From: Bacteroides ovatus
GTDB lineage: Bacteria > Bacteroidota > Bacteroidia > Bacteroidales > Bacteroidaceae
DNA length: 32,644 nucleotides
NCBI GenBank assembly: GCA_030844565.1
Contig: JAUUNK010000035.1
Span: forward strand, 1 to 32,644
Direction: 5' to 3'
Numbering within the stretch: the stretch's first letter is position 1; each line of letters starts with the position of its first letter. The notes under the pieces are model-generated. The model ran no database searches. It saw only the letters and a program-made list of their open reading frames with translations, and had not been told where the DNA came from. The translations under genes and the position numbers were made by a program. Shown piece after piece: positions 24,958 to 32,644 of the stretch.

Positions 24958-27900
24958 TTAGAAAGTGAATTGCACGCCTAAGTTGAAGGTGCGTTGCAAG
25001 GGGTAAGCGTTCCACGAAAGCTCCGGGTCCCATAACTTGAACGGGCTGAACACTGCCAGGTTGTCCCCGCTGAAGTATACACGGCAATAAGGAAAGCGGT
25101 AGCCTAGCTCGAGGCTCTTAAACCGCAGGAAGTTCCCGTTGCGCAGCCAGAAAGAACTCGGCTGTGTATTGTTGGACGTATCGGCGTTTGTTATGCCCAG
25201 GCGGGGATAGGCTGCATTCGGATTGGGGTTGTCTACCGACCAGTGGTCATCGGCAATCCATTGCATCAGGTTGCGTTCCAGGCTTTCCGTCGTCATTCCG
25301 TCTCCACCACCCGAAAGGAAGGGGGCGTATCCGCTATTGATCATAATCTTGCGCTTTGCCGAACCGTTGAAGAACACTCCGAAGTCGAACTTCTTATAAG
25401 ACACATTCAGGCCAAAGCCATACTGGATGCGTGGAACTTTGTTGTAAGGAGACAACATCACCTGGTCTTCTGTCGTAATCGTTCCGTCGCCGTTGATGTC
25501 CCGGTACTTGATGTCTCCCGGCATGATGTTGGCTCCCAGTTGCGATTGGTCCGCCCAGTTGGCTATTTCTTCTTCGCTCGTGAATAATCCCTCCGCTACG
25601 TAGCCGGTCAAAGTGTTCAGCGGTTTCCCTGTTTTAGTTTGCCACACGTAAGGATAGTCCGGTTCATCCACATATTTATATTCGTTCTGGTTGTAAGTAA
25701 AGTTACCGCGGAAGTCTACCGACCAGTCCTTGCCGAAGCGTTTATTCCAATTGACGCTCATCTCCACGCCGCGGTTGATTACCTCCCCGATATTGCTCCA
25801 AGGCAGAGAGCCCCAATATCCCAGCATGTTGGGCCAGGAAGAACGTGCCATCAGGATGCGGTCGCGGTGGTCGCGGAAATAATCGAAGGTGATGTTTACC
25901 TGATTGAACAAAGACATGTCAAAGCCTACATCGAACTTCTTCACATGTTCCCAGCCTGCATTCTGCACTGCCAATACATAGAAGGCGGGACCTTTCCTAT
26001 TAATCTCATTAGAGGGAAGACCGGTCCAGAAACTATGCCCGGCGCCTATGCTGATATTGTTCTGGTACAAGAAATGGGGGGCGCTGCCGTTAAATTCGTC
26101 GCTACCGACCAAACCATAAGAAGCCCTCACCTTGAAGTGGTCGACATACTTGCTCACCGGTTCCCAAAACTTCTCGGAGCTTACCACCCAACCGATGGAA
26201 GCGGCAGGGAAGAACTCAAAACGTTCGCCCGAAGCCAAGCGCTCGGAACCGTTGTATCCGAAGTTGAACTCGAACAGGTAGCGGCTGGCATAGTCGTAAG
26301 TCAGACGCCCGGAATACCCCTGGTTGCGGTTGGGCAATACGTCGCTGCGGTATTCACGCATCATGTACATCATCATCGCCGTCAGGTTGTGGTCGCCGAA
26401 GCTGCGCTTCCAGTCGGCACGGAAGTCGAAGTAGAAAGTCTGGTCGGCACTCTTGCTGATAGATGACTGGTTGACATAGTCCGCTCCGGTCTGTAGCCGT
26501 TGGAGCTCATACTGATTAGTATCCGGATTATAGGAGCCGTCTTTTACCTTATAATAATAAGGAGAAATAGTACGGTTGTAAGTAGCTTCCGACCAGTTCT
26601 TGAAATTGACCAAAGCTTTTACACTCAATCCCTTGGTGAGGAAACTCAGGTCTTGCGTTATGTTTAATGAAGTGTTCAGAGTGTTGTAGTTCCCTTCTTT
26701 AAAGGAACTCATCATGTAGGCGTAGGGATTCTGCCCGTAGACGCCTGACTTTATCTCGGCATTACCGAAACGTATGTGTTCTTCGCCGTCTTCGCTGGGG
26801 AAGTAAGCGGGGAATGCCACGGGGTTTGCCTGCATCACTATCTTATACAAGTCCGAAGTAGAATAATTCGGTCCCTTCTTATTGCCGATCTGCGCCATCA
26901 TTCTCAGGTCGACTGTGGTGGTGTTAGTCAGCTTGTAGGAGATGTTGTTTTGGAAATTATATTCCCAGTTGTTGATGTTGGGGTTATAGTAATAGTCCGG
27001 TGCGTCGAGCAATCCGGTATCGTGGTTGGCTTGCAAGCTCATATAATAAGTTACGCGCGAGCCGCCTCCCTGCACATTTACATTGGCGCGTTGGTTGAAG
27101 TTTCCTTCCCTGAAGATAAGGTCGTACCAGTCGACATCCGGATAGGCGTAGGGATTTACTCCGCTGGCGGTATTCGTAATCTGTTCCTCCGTGTAGCGGG
27201 GAGAGGTAATCTGTGCTCCGCTTCTCGCCTGTGCCGCTTCGTTATAAGTCCGCATGAAAGTTGCCCCGTCGGCAAACTCCACCCGGTTCATGGGGCGGAA
27301 GTAAGAAGCCTCGAGCGACACGTTAATGGTTGCTTTCGTATTCTCCGCTCCGCTTTTGGTAGTTACCAGCATCACACCGTTTGCACCCCGGTTGCCATAA
27401 ATGGCAGTGGCGGAGGCGTCTTTCAGCAAGGAGAAGCTTTCGATGGACTCAGCCGGAATACGGTTCAGGTCGTTGGAAGAGATTTCTACCCCGTCCAGCA
27501 AAATCAAAGGGGTGGAGCGTCCGCCAAAGGTGTTGATGCCACGGATATAGAAGTCGGAAGTGGAACCCGGTTCACCGCTGTTGGTCACAGAAACGATACC
27601 CGACAACTTTCCGGCAAGCGAGCTGGTGAGGGAAGAAGAGGGAAGTTTGAGAGTGGCGCCCTTGACCGTTGCGATGGAGCCGGTCACCGAGACTTTCTTT
27701 TGAGTACCCGCACCGATGACTACCACTTCGTCCAGCATTTCGTTGTCGGACTCCATCTTGACAGTCATCACACCCAAGTCGCCTACCAATACCGTCTGCG
27801 TCTTGTAACCAATGTAAGAGAGTTCCAATTGTGTCTGGCTGGTCACCTCGATGGAGAACTTACCGTCCAGGTCGGTGATGGTACCTTCTCCGGTTCCTTT

Positions 27901-28104
27901 GATTTTAACGTTAACTCCGATAAGCGCGTCTCCGGTACTTCCATCCAAGACAGTACCTATCAATGTACGCTTCCTTACGGTTTTTTCCTTTGAGATGGCA
28001 TTGCCGGCAGTGGTTGCCTGCTGCGCGTTTCCCGATAAACAAAATAGTAGGCAGAGCGCTACCAATAACTTTTGCTTAGCATTACAACATAGTTTTTTCA
28101 TCAT
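24958..28104 (-). CDS. susC: SusC-like TonB-dependent outer-membrane transporter
   Basis: A 1048-residue TonB-dependent porin that imports glycans with the help of SusD. After the signal peptide (ending GNAQQ) comes a carboxypeptidase-D-like extension (VLDGSTGDALIGVNVKIKGT, then DLDGKFSIEV). Then comes the plug domain with VVIGAGTQKKVSVTGSI and the RagA/SusC hallmark DFYIRGINTFGGRSTPLILL, then ASATAIYGNRGANGVMLVTT. The remaining 750 residues form the beta barrel, ending in an aromatic residue (LGVQFTF) as required for outer-membrane assembly. It heads the operon susC-susD-SGBP-GH30. Its promoter (28126-28133) lacks a -33 element, fitting activation by the divergent HTCS. Confidence 0.96.
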   Translation of the reverse strand: MMKKLCCNAKQKLLVALCLLFCLSGNAQQATTAGNAISKEKTVRKRTLIGTVLDGSTGDALIGVNVKIKGTGEGTITDLDGKFSIEVTSQTQLELSYIGYKTQTVLVGDLGVMTVKMESDNEMLDEVVVIGAGTQKKVSVTGSIATVKGATLKLPSSSLTSSLAGKLSGIVSVTNSGEPGSTSDFYIRGINTFGGRSTPLILLDGVEISSNDLNRIPAESIESFSLLKDASATAIYGNRGANGVMLVTTKSGAENTKATINVSLEASYFRPMNRVEFADGATFMRTYNEAAQARSGAQITSPRYTEEQITNTASGVNPYAYPDVDWYDLIFREGNFNQRANVNVQGGGSRVTYYMSLQANHDTGLLDAPDYYYNPNINNWEYNFQNNISYKLTNTTTVDLRMMAQIGNKKGPNYSTSDLYKIVMQANPVAFPAYFPSEDGEEHIRFGNAEIKSGVYGQNPYAYMMSSFKEGNYNTLNTSLNITQDLSFLTKGLSVKALVNFKNWSEATYNRTISPYYYKVKDGSYNPDTNQYELQRLQTGADYVNQSSISKSADQTFYFDFRADWKRSFGDHNLTAMMMYMMREYRSDVLPNRNQGYSGRLTYDYASRYLFEFNFGYNGSERLASGERFEFFPAASIGWVVSSEKFWEPVSKYVDHFKVRASYGLVGSDEFNGSAPHFLYQNNISIGAGHSFWTGLPSNEINRKGPAFYVLAVQNAGWEHVKKFDVGFDMSLFNQVNITFDYFRDHRDRILMARSSWPNMLGYWGSLPWSNIGEVINRGVEMSVNWNKRFGKDWSVDFRGNFTYNQNEYKYVDEPDYPYVWQTKTGKPLNTLTGYVAEGLFTSEEEIANWADQSQLGANIMPGDIKYRDINGDGTITTEDQVMLSPYNKVPRIQYGFGLNVSYKKFDFGVFFNGSAKRKIMINSGYAPFLSGGGDGMTTESLERNLMQWIADDHWSVDNPNPNAAYPRLGITNADTSNNTQPSSFWLRNGNFLRFKSLELGYRFPYCRVYFSGDNLAVFSPFKLWDPELSWNAYPLQRTFNLGVQFTF

Positions 28105-28125
28105 AGTATTATTTTAAAAACGTCA

Positions 28126-28133
28126 CAAATATA
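28126..28133 (-). promoter_or_regulatory. -7 box of the susC operon
   Basis: TATATTTG on the minus strand, 21 bp upstream of the susC ATG. The -33 position at the right spacing reads GTCG, so the promoter should depend on an activator. The HTCS inverted repeat lies about 30-70 bp further upstream. Confidence 0.5.
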
Positions 28134-28161
28134 GGGAGATAACGTACACTCACCGACTAAA

Positions 28162-28215
28162 AATCGTGCAGACAAGCTATGTAAATCTTGCAATGCACGA
28201 TTCGTATAGCACGAA
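28162..28215. promoter_or_regulatory. Candidate HTCS operator: inverted repeats between susC and HTCS gene
   Basis: AATCGTGCA (28162-28170) and TGCACGATT (28194-28202) form a perfect 9-bp inverted repeat with a 23-bp gap. Overlapping it, TTCGT (28201-28205) and ACGAA (28211-28215) form a second one. GCACGA occurs at 28195, 28209 and again at 28260, just before the HTCS ATG. The position upstream of the -33-less susC promoter suits an activator site. Confidence 0.55.
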
Positions 28216-28230
28216 TAAAATATTTATTCC

Positions 28231-28238
28231 TATTTTTG
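28231..28238 (+). promoter_or_regulatory. -7 box of the HTCS gene
   Basis: TATTTTTG on the plus strand, 30 bp before the ATG at 28269. No -33 TTTG is seen at standard spacing. The third GCACGA copy lies between this box and the start codon, which would allow autoregulation. Confidence 0.45.
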
Positions 28239-28268
28239 AAGCTGTAAACCAACGAATAAGCACGAACT

Positions 28269-31200
28269 ATGAAACGATACACAGCACTTTTATTGTTTCT
28301 TGCCTGCCTCTTGCCGGCGGAAGCCTACACCGTGAAACGCCTCGGCGTGGAGCAAGGATTATCCAATAACTACGTGGTCAGCATCACGCAAGACAACCAA
28401 GGCTTCCTCTGGTTTGCCACCGAAGAAGGCTTGAACAAGTTCGACGGCACCCGCTTCATTACCTATTATAAGAACGACCAATCGCAACCGGACACTTCCG
28501 GCATCACCGGCAACGAGCTTAACCGCGTATATGCCGACCCCGGGCAGCCTGTCATCTGGATAGCAACCCAGCGCAACGGGTTGAATGCCTACGACTACAA
28601 CCGCCAGACCTTTACCTCCTACCAGCACGACCCGGGCGACCCCAACAGCCTGATTACAAACGACGTCACCGACATTGCCCCTTCTCCTGAGGATAAAAAG
28701 GGACTGTGGATAAGTACCTACTACCGGGGAATCGACTACCTGAATACCGCCACCGGAACCTTTACCCATTACAACAAGAAGACCGTCCCCCAACTGGAGA
28801 GCGAACAAACCTGGACCGTGCTCGATGGGGGAGACGGTAACCTCTATATCGGGCATGTCAACAGCGGGCTAAGCATCCTATCCCTCAAAGACAAAAGCGT
28901 AAAGAACTTCCGCCACCACCTAGACGACCCGAACAGCCTGCCCGGCAACGAAGTGAAATCCATTCTCAAGGACTCCAACGGTAACATCTGGCTGGGGACA
29001 GATGGCGGACTGGCTTTGTTCAACCCCGCCACAGAGAGCTTCATCACTTTCCGCAATCATCGCAACGATAAATATGGTACTCTCTCCAGCCGCATTTTCT
29101 CTATCCGGCAAACCAATGACAACAAGTTGTGGATTGCTTCCGAACAGCGCGGCATTGCTATTGTCGACCTCAAGCAAAGCATGTTCCTCTCTCCCGACGA
29201 GCTTTCTCTGGAATACCTGCAAGAGGGAGATGACAGCCGCAGCCTTTCCAACTCCAGCGTCCGCTGCATCTTTCAGGATTCCTTCGATAATCTCTGGATA
29301 GGGACATGGGGTGGCGGCATCAACTTTATCAGCAACGAGCCTTCCATCTTCACTACTATCAGTTATTCTCCCATCCCCAACACGGAGGCCAGTCTGAACA
29401 ACCGCGTAGTAAGCAGCATTTGTACCGACCGCCAAGGACGTCTCTGGATAGGTACTGACGGTGGCGGCATCAACCTCTTCGAGGCTGGCAAGCGTATAGC
29501 TGTCTATAAAAGGGAAACCGGTCAGTTGCAATCCAATTCCGTCCTGGCTTCCCTGTGTGACTCGCGGGGAAACCTGTGGTTCGGAACCTTCCAGGGAAGC
29601 ATCAGCTACTATCACAGCTCCACCGGAAGCTTTCGCACTATCGCCCCGATGGGACGGGAGCAACTGGATGTACGCGCCTTCTACGAAGACAATTCCCACC
29701 GCATCTGGATAGGCTGCAACGAAGGACTGTTTGTGCTCGACCCCGACCGGATGGAAGTAGTCGCCCACTACGACACCACCAACAGCCAGTTGCAAGGCAA
29801 CCTTATCCGTAGCATCTCCCAAGACGACCGGGGGCGCTTCTGGATAGGAACCTTCGGCGATGGCATGGGCGTGTATACTCCCGCGTTCGAACTCATCCAT
29901 GCCTTTGTGCAAAGAGAAGGCTTCTGCTCGAACACCGTTAACCACATCTTCCGCGACAGCCACAAACGCATGTGGGCGGCAACAGGCGAAGGATTGGTAT
30001 GCTTTCCCTCTGTCGACACGCTTGCTTACCGCACTTACCAACGTAAAGACGGTCTGGTGAATACCTACATTCAAGCCATCACCGAAGACCGGCAAGGAAA
30101 TATCTGGTTCAGTAACAACAAAGGCATCGGCTGCTACCTGCCGGACAAAGACTGCTTCTATCATTACGGGCACTCGGACGAAATCCCCGCAGGCAGCTTC
30201 ATGAGCGCCAGCGTGGCGAAGAACATCGACGGGACCATCTGTTTCGGGTCCATCAACGGGTTGTGCTGCTTCAATCCCACCCGGACGATGAACCACTTGC
30301 AAGCCCCTCCGGTAGTAATTACGGAAATGAAGATACTCGGCAGGCTCGACAATAGGGAAAGCGATGAAACGCCCGTCCCCCTCTCCGGCGGACACATCAC
30401 CTCATTGAGCCACGCCCAGAACAGCTTCAGCCTTACCTTCAACGTGCAGAACTATTCCCTGGTGAACCAGGTGGAGTACGCCTACATGCTCAAAGGCCTC
30501 GAAAACTCCTGGTACACGGTGAACGAGAACAACAGCGTCACCTTCCGCAACATCCCTCCCGGCAACTACGAGTTCCTCGTCAAAGCCCGTATCCACAATC
30601 AGGAGTGGCCCGAAGAAGTCACCTCGCTTCTCGTCCGCATTCATCCCCCTTTGTGGCTGACGTGGTGGGCAAAGCTCTGCTACTTCCTCCTCTTTGTCAG
30701 CATCCTCTACCTCACCCTGCATGCCTACAAGAAGAAACTCGACCTGGAAAGCCTCTATATCCTCGAAAAGAAGAACCACGAGCAGGAACAGGAACTCAAC
30801 CAAGAACGCCTCCGCTTCTACACCAACATCACCCACGAGCTGCGCACCCCGTTGACACTTATCCTCGGCCCGCTCGAAGACATGCAGAAGGACACCTCCC
30901 TTGCGCCCAGGCAAGCCCAGAAAATATCCGTCATCCATCAAAGCGCCCTGCGGTTGCTCAACCTCATCAACCAGATACTCGAATTTCGCAAGACAGAGAC
31001 GCAGAACAAGAAACTCACCGTGAGTAAAGGCAACATCGCCCCGCTCATCCACGAGACAGGACTCAAATACAAGGAACTGAACCGGAAGCCCGAGATAGAC
31101 TTCCAAATCAACGTCGAGAAAGAAGAAATCCTTCTCTTCTTCGACAAAGAGATAGTGACCATCATCCTCGACAACCTGATTTCCAACGCTATCAAATATA

Positions 31201-32360
31201 CCGAGCGCGGAAGAATCACCCTCAGCCTCTACCAGACGGAACGCAACGGAGTGGCATACACCGAGATTAGAGTGAGCGACACCGGATACGGCATTTCTTC
31301 TACAGCCCTGCCTCATATCTTCGACCGCTACTACCAGGAAAGCGGGAAGCACCAAGCCTCCGGAACAGGCATCGGATTGGCTCTTGTGAAGAATCTCGTA
31401 GAGCTTCACGAAGGAGAAATCCGCGTAGAGAGCGCCCCCGCCGAGGGAAGTTCTTTCTACTTCTCCCTGCTGACGGACAACATCTATCCCAACGCCCTGC
31501 ATGCCGACTCCACCGCGCCCGCGCCCCAAGAGGAGGAAACCGAAACGCCTTCTTCTCCCGTCTCCCCTGCCGCCAGCAGTGCCCCGCTCCTGCTCGTAGT
31601 GGAGGATAACGAAGAAATAAGAAACTACATCTCCGAATCCTTCTCGGACTCATTCGAAGTGCTCACCGCCAACAACGGCAAAGAAGGAGTGGAGAAAGCG
31701 CTGGCCAGCATCCCGGATATTATTGTAAGCGACATCATGATGCCTGTGATGGACGGCACCACACTCTGCCGCCAACTCAAAGAAGACGTGCGCACCAGCC
31801 ACATCCCTATTATCCTGCTCACCGCCAAAGACTCTTTGCATGACAAAGAAGAAGGCTACGAAGTGGGAGCGGATTCTTACCTGACCAAGCCGTTCAGCGC
31901 CAGCCTCCTGCGCAGCCGCATCAACAACCTGCTTGATTTAAGAAAGAAGCTAAGGGCGCAATTCAAACCATCTTCCGCGCCTATGCAGGGTTTGGAAGAG
32001 AAACGAGCCACGATAGCCCAGGCATTGAGCAAGCTCGACAATGAGTTCATCGCGAAGATAACACAACTTGTCGAGGAGAATCTTTCTTCGGATAAGATTG
32101 ACATCACTTACCTCTCCGGCCAGATGTGTATGAGCAACTCCACGCTCTATCGCAAGATGAAAGCGCTGACAGGACTGTCTACCAACGAATATATCCGGAA
32201 AGTAAAGATGCAGAATGCCGAGAAGCTGTTGCTCGAAGGTAAGTATAACATCTCCGAGATAGCCTATAAGGTGGGGATGAACAGCATCGCTTATTTCCGG
32301 CAGTGTTTTAAAGAGGAGTTCGGGTTGGCGCCTTCGGACTATTTAAAGCAGATTAAATAA
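28269..32360 (+). CDS. Hybrid two-component system regulator (HTCS) of the PUL
   Basis: A 1363-residue one-protein sensor and regulator. After a signal peptide (1-19), about fourteen Reg_prop units of the LWIGTDGGGINLF type (about residues 45-690) should form two seven-bladed propellers in the periplasm, followed by a Y_Y_Y domain (about 717-797). One membrane segment follows at about 798-820. The cytoplasmic part has HisKA with H856 in ITHELRTP, HATPase (DNLISNAIKYTERG from about 968, and GTGIGLALV), a receiver domain with VVEDNEEIRNY and phospho-acceptor D1155 in SDIMMPVMDG, and a C-terminal AraC helix-turn-helix (about 1258-1363). All catalytic residues are intact. It should bind an oligosaccharide released by the PUL and activate susC. 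Confidence 0.95.
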   Translation: MKRYTALLLFLACLLPAEAYTVKRLGVEQGLSNNYVVSITQDNQGFLWFATEEGLNKFDGTRFITYYKNDQSQPDTSGITGNELNRVYADPGQPVIWIATQRNGLNAYDYNRQTFTSYQHDPGDPNSLITNDVTDIAPSPEDKKGLWISTYYRGIDYLNTATGTFTHYNKKTVPQLESEQTWTVLDGGDGNLYIGHVNSGLSILSLKDKSVKNFRHHLDDPNSLPGNEVKSILKDSNGNIWLGTDGGLALFNPATESFITFRNHRNDKYGTLSSRIFSIRQTNDNKLWIASEQRGIAIVDLKQSMFLSPDELSLEYLQEGDDSRSLSNSSVRCIFQDSFDNLWIGTWGGGINFISNEPSIFTTISYSPIPNTEASLNNRVVSSICTDRQGRLWIGTDGGGINLFEAGKRIAVYKRETGQLQSNSVLASLCDSRGNLWFGTFQGSISYYHSSTGSFRTIAPMGREQLDVRAFYEDNSHRIWIGCNEGLFVLDPDRMEVVAHYDTTNSQLQGNLIRSISQDDRGRFWIGTFGDGMGVYTPAFELIHAFVQREGFCSNTVNHIFRDSHKRMWAATGEGLVCFPSVDTLAYRTYQRKDGLVNTYIQAITEDRQGNIWFSNNKGIGCYLPDKDCFYHYGHSDEIPAGSFMSASVAKNIDGTICFGSINGLCCFNPTRTMNHLQAPPVVITEMKILGRLDNRESDETPVPLSGGHITSLSHAQNSFSLTFNVQNYSLVNQVEYAYMLKGLENSWYTVNENNSVTFRNIPPGNYEFLVKARIHNQEWPEEVTSLLVRIHPPLWLTWWAKLCYFLLFVSILYLTLHAYKKKLDLESLYILEKKNHEQEQELNQERLRFYTNITHELRTPLTLILGPLEDMQKDTSLAPRQAQKISVIHQSALRLLNLINQILEFRKTETQNKKLTVSKGNIAPLIHETGLKYKELNRKPEIDFQINVEKEEILLFFDKEIVTIILDNLISNAIKYTERGRITLSLYQTERNGVAYTEIRVSDTGYGISSTALPHIFDRYYQESGKHQASGTGIGLALVKNLVELHEGEIRVESAPAEGSSFYFSLLTDNIYPNALHADSTAPAPQEEETETPSSPVSPAASSAPLLLVVEDNEEIRNYISESFSDSFEVLTANNGKEGVEKALASIPDIIVSDIMMPVMDGTTLCRQLKEDVRTSHIPIILLTAKDSLHDKEEGYEVGADSYLTKPFSASLLRSRINNLLDLRKKLRAQFKPSSAPMQGLEEKRATIAQALSKLDNEFIAKITQLVEENLSSDKIDITYLSGQMCMSNSTLYRKMKALTGLSTNEYIRKVKMQNAEKLLLEGKYNISEIAYKVGMNSIAYFRQCFKEEFGLAPSDYLKQIK

Positions 32361-32501
32361 TCCCGAAGATGAAATATCTCCCTTAAAAACATATCATAAG
32401 TCGATACTATCTTAACTCCCTTCCGTTCCCCGGATACTATGCCCTTTCCATACATTCCGCGGACCACTTTTATAGCCTGTTAAAGTGATTTGCTACATAT
32501 T

Positions 32502-32644
32502 ATAATACCCTGCCTGCAGGCTATTATTAAACGGTTTGTCAGATGTTAACACTTGAGTTGTCAGCTATTAACATCCAGCGTGATAGGTATTAACACCTGA
32601 GAACTCAACTATTAATACCTGACAACCCATCTTTTAATGGTCTA
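32502..32644. repeat. 22-bp tandem array C (at least six units, runs off the window)
   Basis: Units start at 32502, 32524, 32546, 32568, 32590, 32612 and 32634, each exactly 22 bp apart. Units from 32546 onward begin TTAA and follow TTAAYACCTGA, then about 11 bases near SAACTCAGCTA. The two units before are more degenerate, and a possible further one lies at 32480. TTAA is palindromic; in the unit at 32590 TGAG and CTCA form a second palindrome centred 11 bp away. The array begins 141 bp after the HTCS stop, and the sequence before it (32361-32480) shows no gene or terminator. Confidence 0.75.

Noticed and set aside
26776..27993. 405-codon open frame opposite susC
   Set aside because: It lies inside a complete SusC gene and carries no family features.
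28920..31529. Two long open frames (491 and 375 codons) opposite the HTCS gene
   Set aside because: They are antisense shadows of a GC-rich gene with intact domains. Their translations show no recognisable motifs.

Overview
The window looks like a piece of a Bacteroides-type chromosome (order Bacteroidales). The reasons are a SusC/SusD pair with a hybrid two-component regulator, many lipoproteins, a three-subunit type B fumarate reductase, an S-type sulfatase, and repeated matches to the Bacteroides promoter form (-33 TTTG, about 20 bases, -7 TAnnTTTG). No rRNA, tRNA, integrase, insertion sequence or CRISPR array was seen.

Layout. 1-1331: the N-terminal part of a secreted DUF1349 protein diverges from a PAS/LuxR regulator across a palindromic promoter. 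1331-5918: the fumarate reductase operon (frdC-frdA-frdB, minus strand), with a strong promoter, a perfect 18-bp palindrome near the predicted transcription start and a terminator. Upstream is a Cys-rich AraC regulator. 5919-6218: a gap with a promoter-like box followed by a candidate rod-shaped RNA. 6219-10080: a secreted sulfatase, a PAP2 phosphatase and a CE7-type esterase. 10081-10839: a non-coding gap with hairpins and a 22-bp repeat array. 10840-14531: a phosphodiesterase/phosphatase lipoprotein, a DUF4874/DUF4832 lipoprotein and a Na+/Ca2+ antiporter. 14532-17790: a polypurine tract, an AT-richer LruC-domain lipoprotein, a second 22-bp array and an Rpn/PDDEXK nuclease. 17900-19885: a VanX-like dipeptidase and a THUMP-like methyltransferase in one operon. 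19950-32360: a compact polysaccharide utilization locus, with an HTCS diverging from susC-susD-SGBP-GH30. 32361-32644: a third 22-bp array that runs off the end.

How the genes work together. The PUL is self-contained. The HTCS would sense an oligosaccharide in the periplasm and switch on susC. SusC/SusD would import glycan bound by the DUF1735/F5-8C lipoprotein, and a lipid-anchored GH30 enzyme would cleave it. The fumarate reductase carries out the terminal step of anaerobic succinate production. The other secreted hydrolases (sulfatase, esterase, phosphatases) are scavenging enzymes with no obvious common substrate.

The most unusual signal is three intergenic arrays with unrelated sequences. 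Each has about six degenerate units at a 22-bp period, and each lies next to a gene 3' end. In the clearest array, palindromes alternate every 11 bp.
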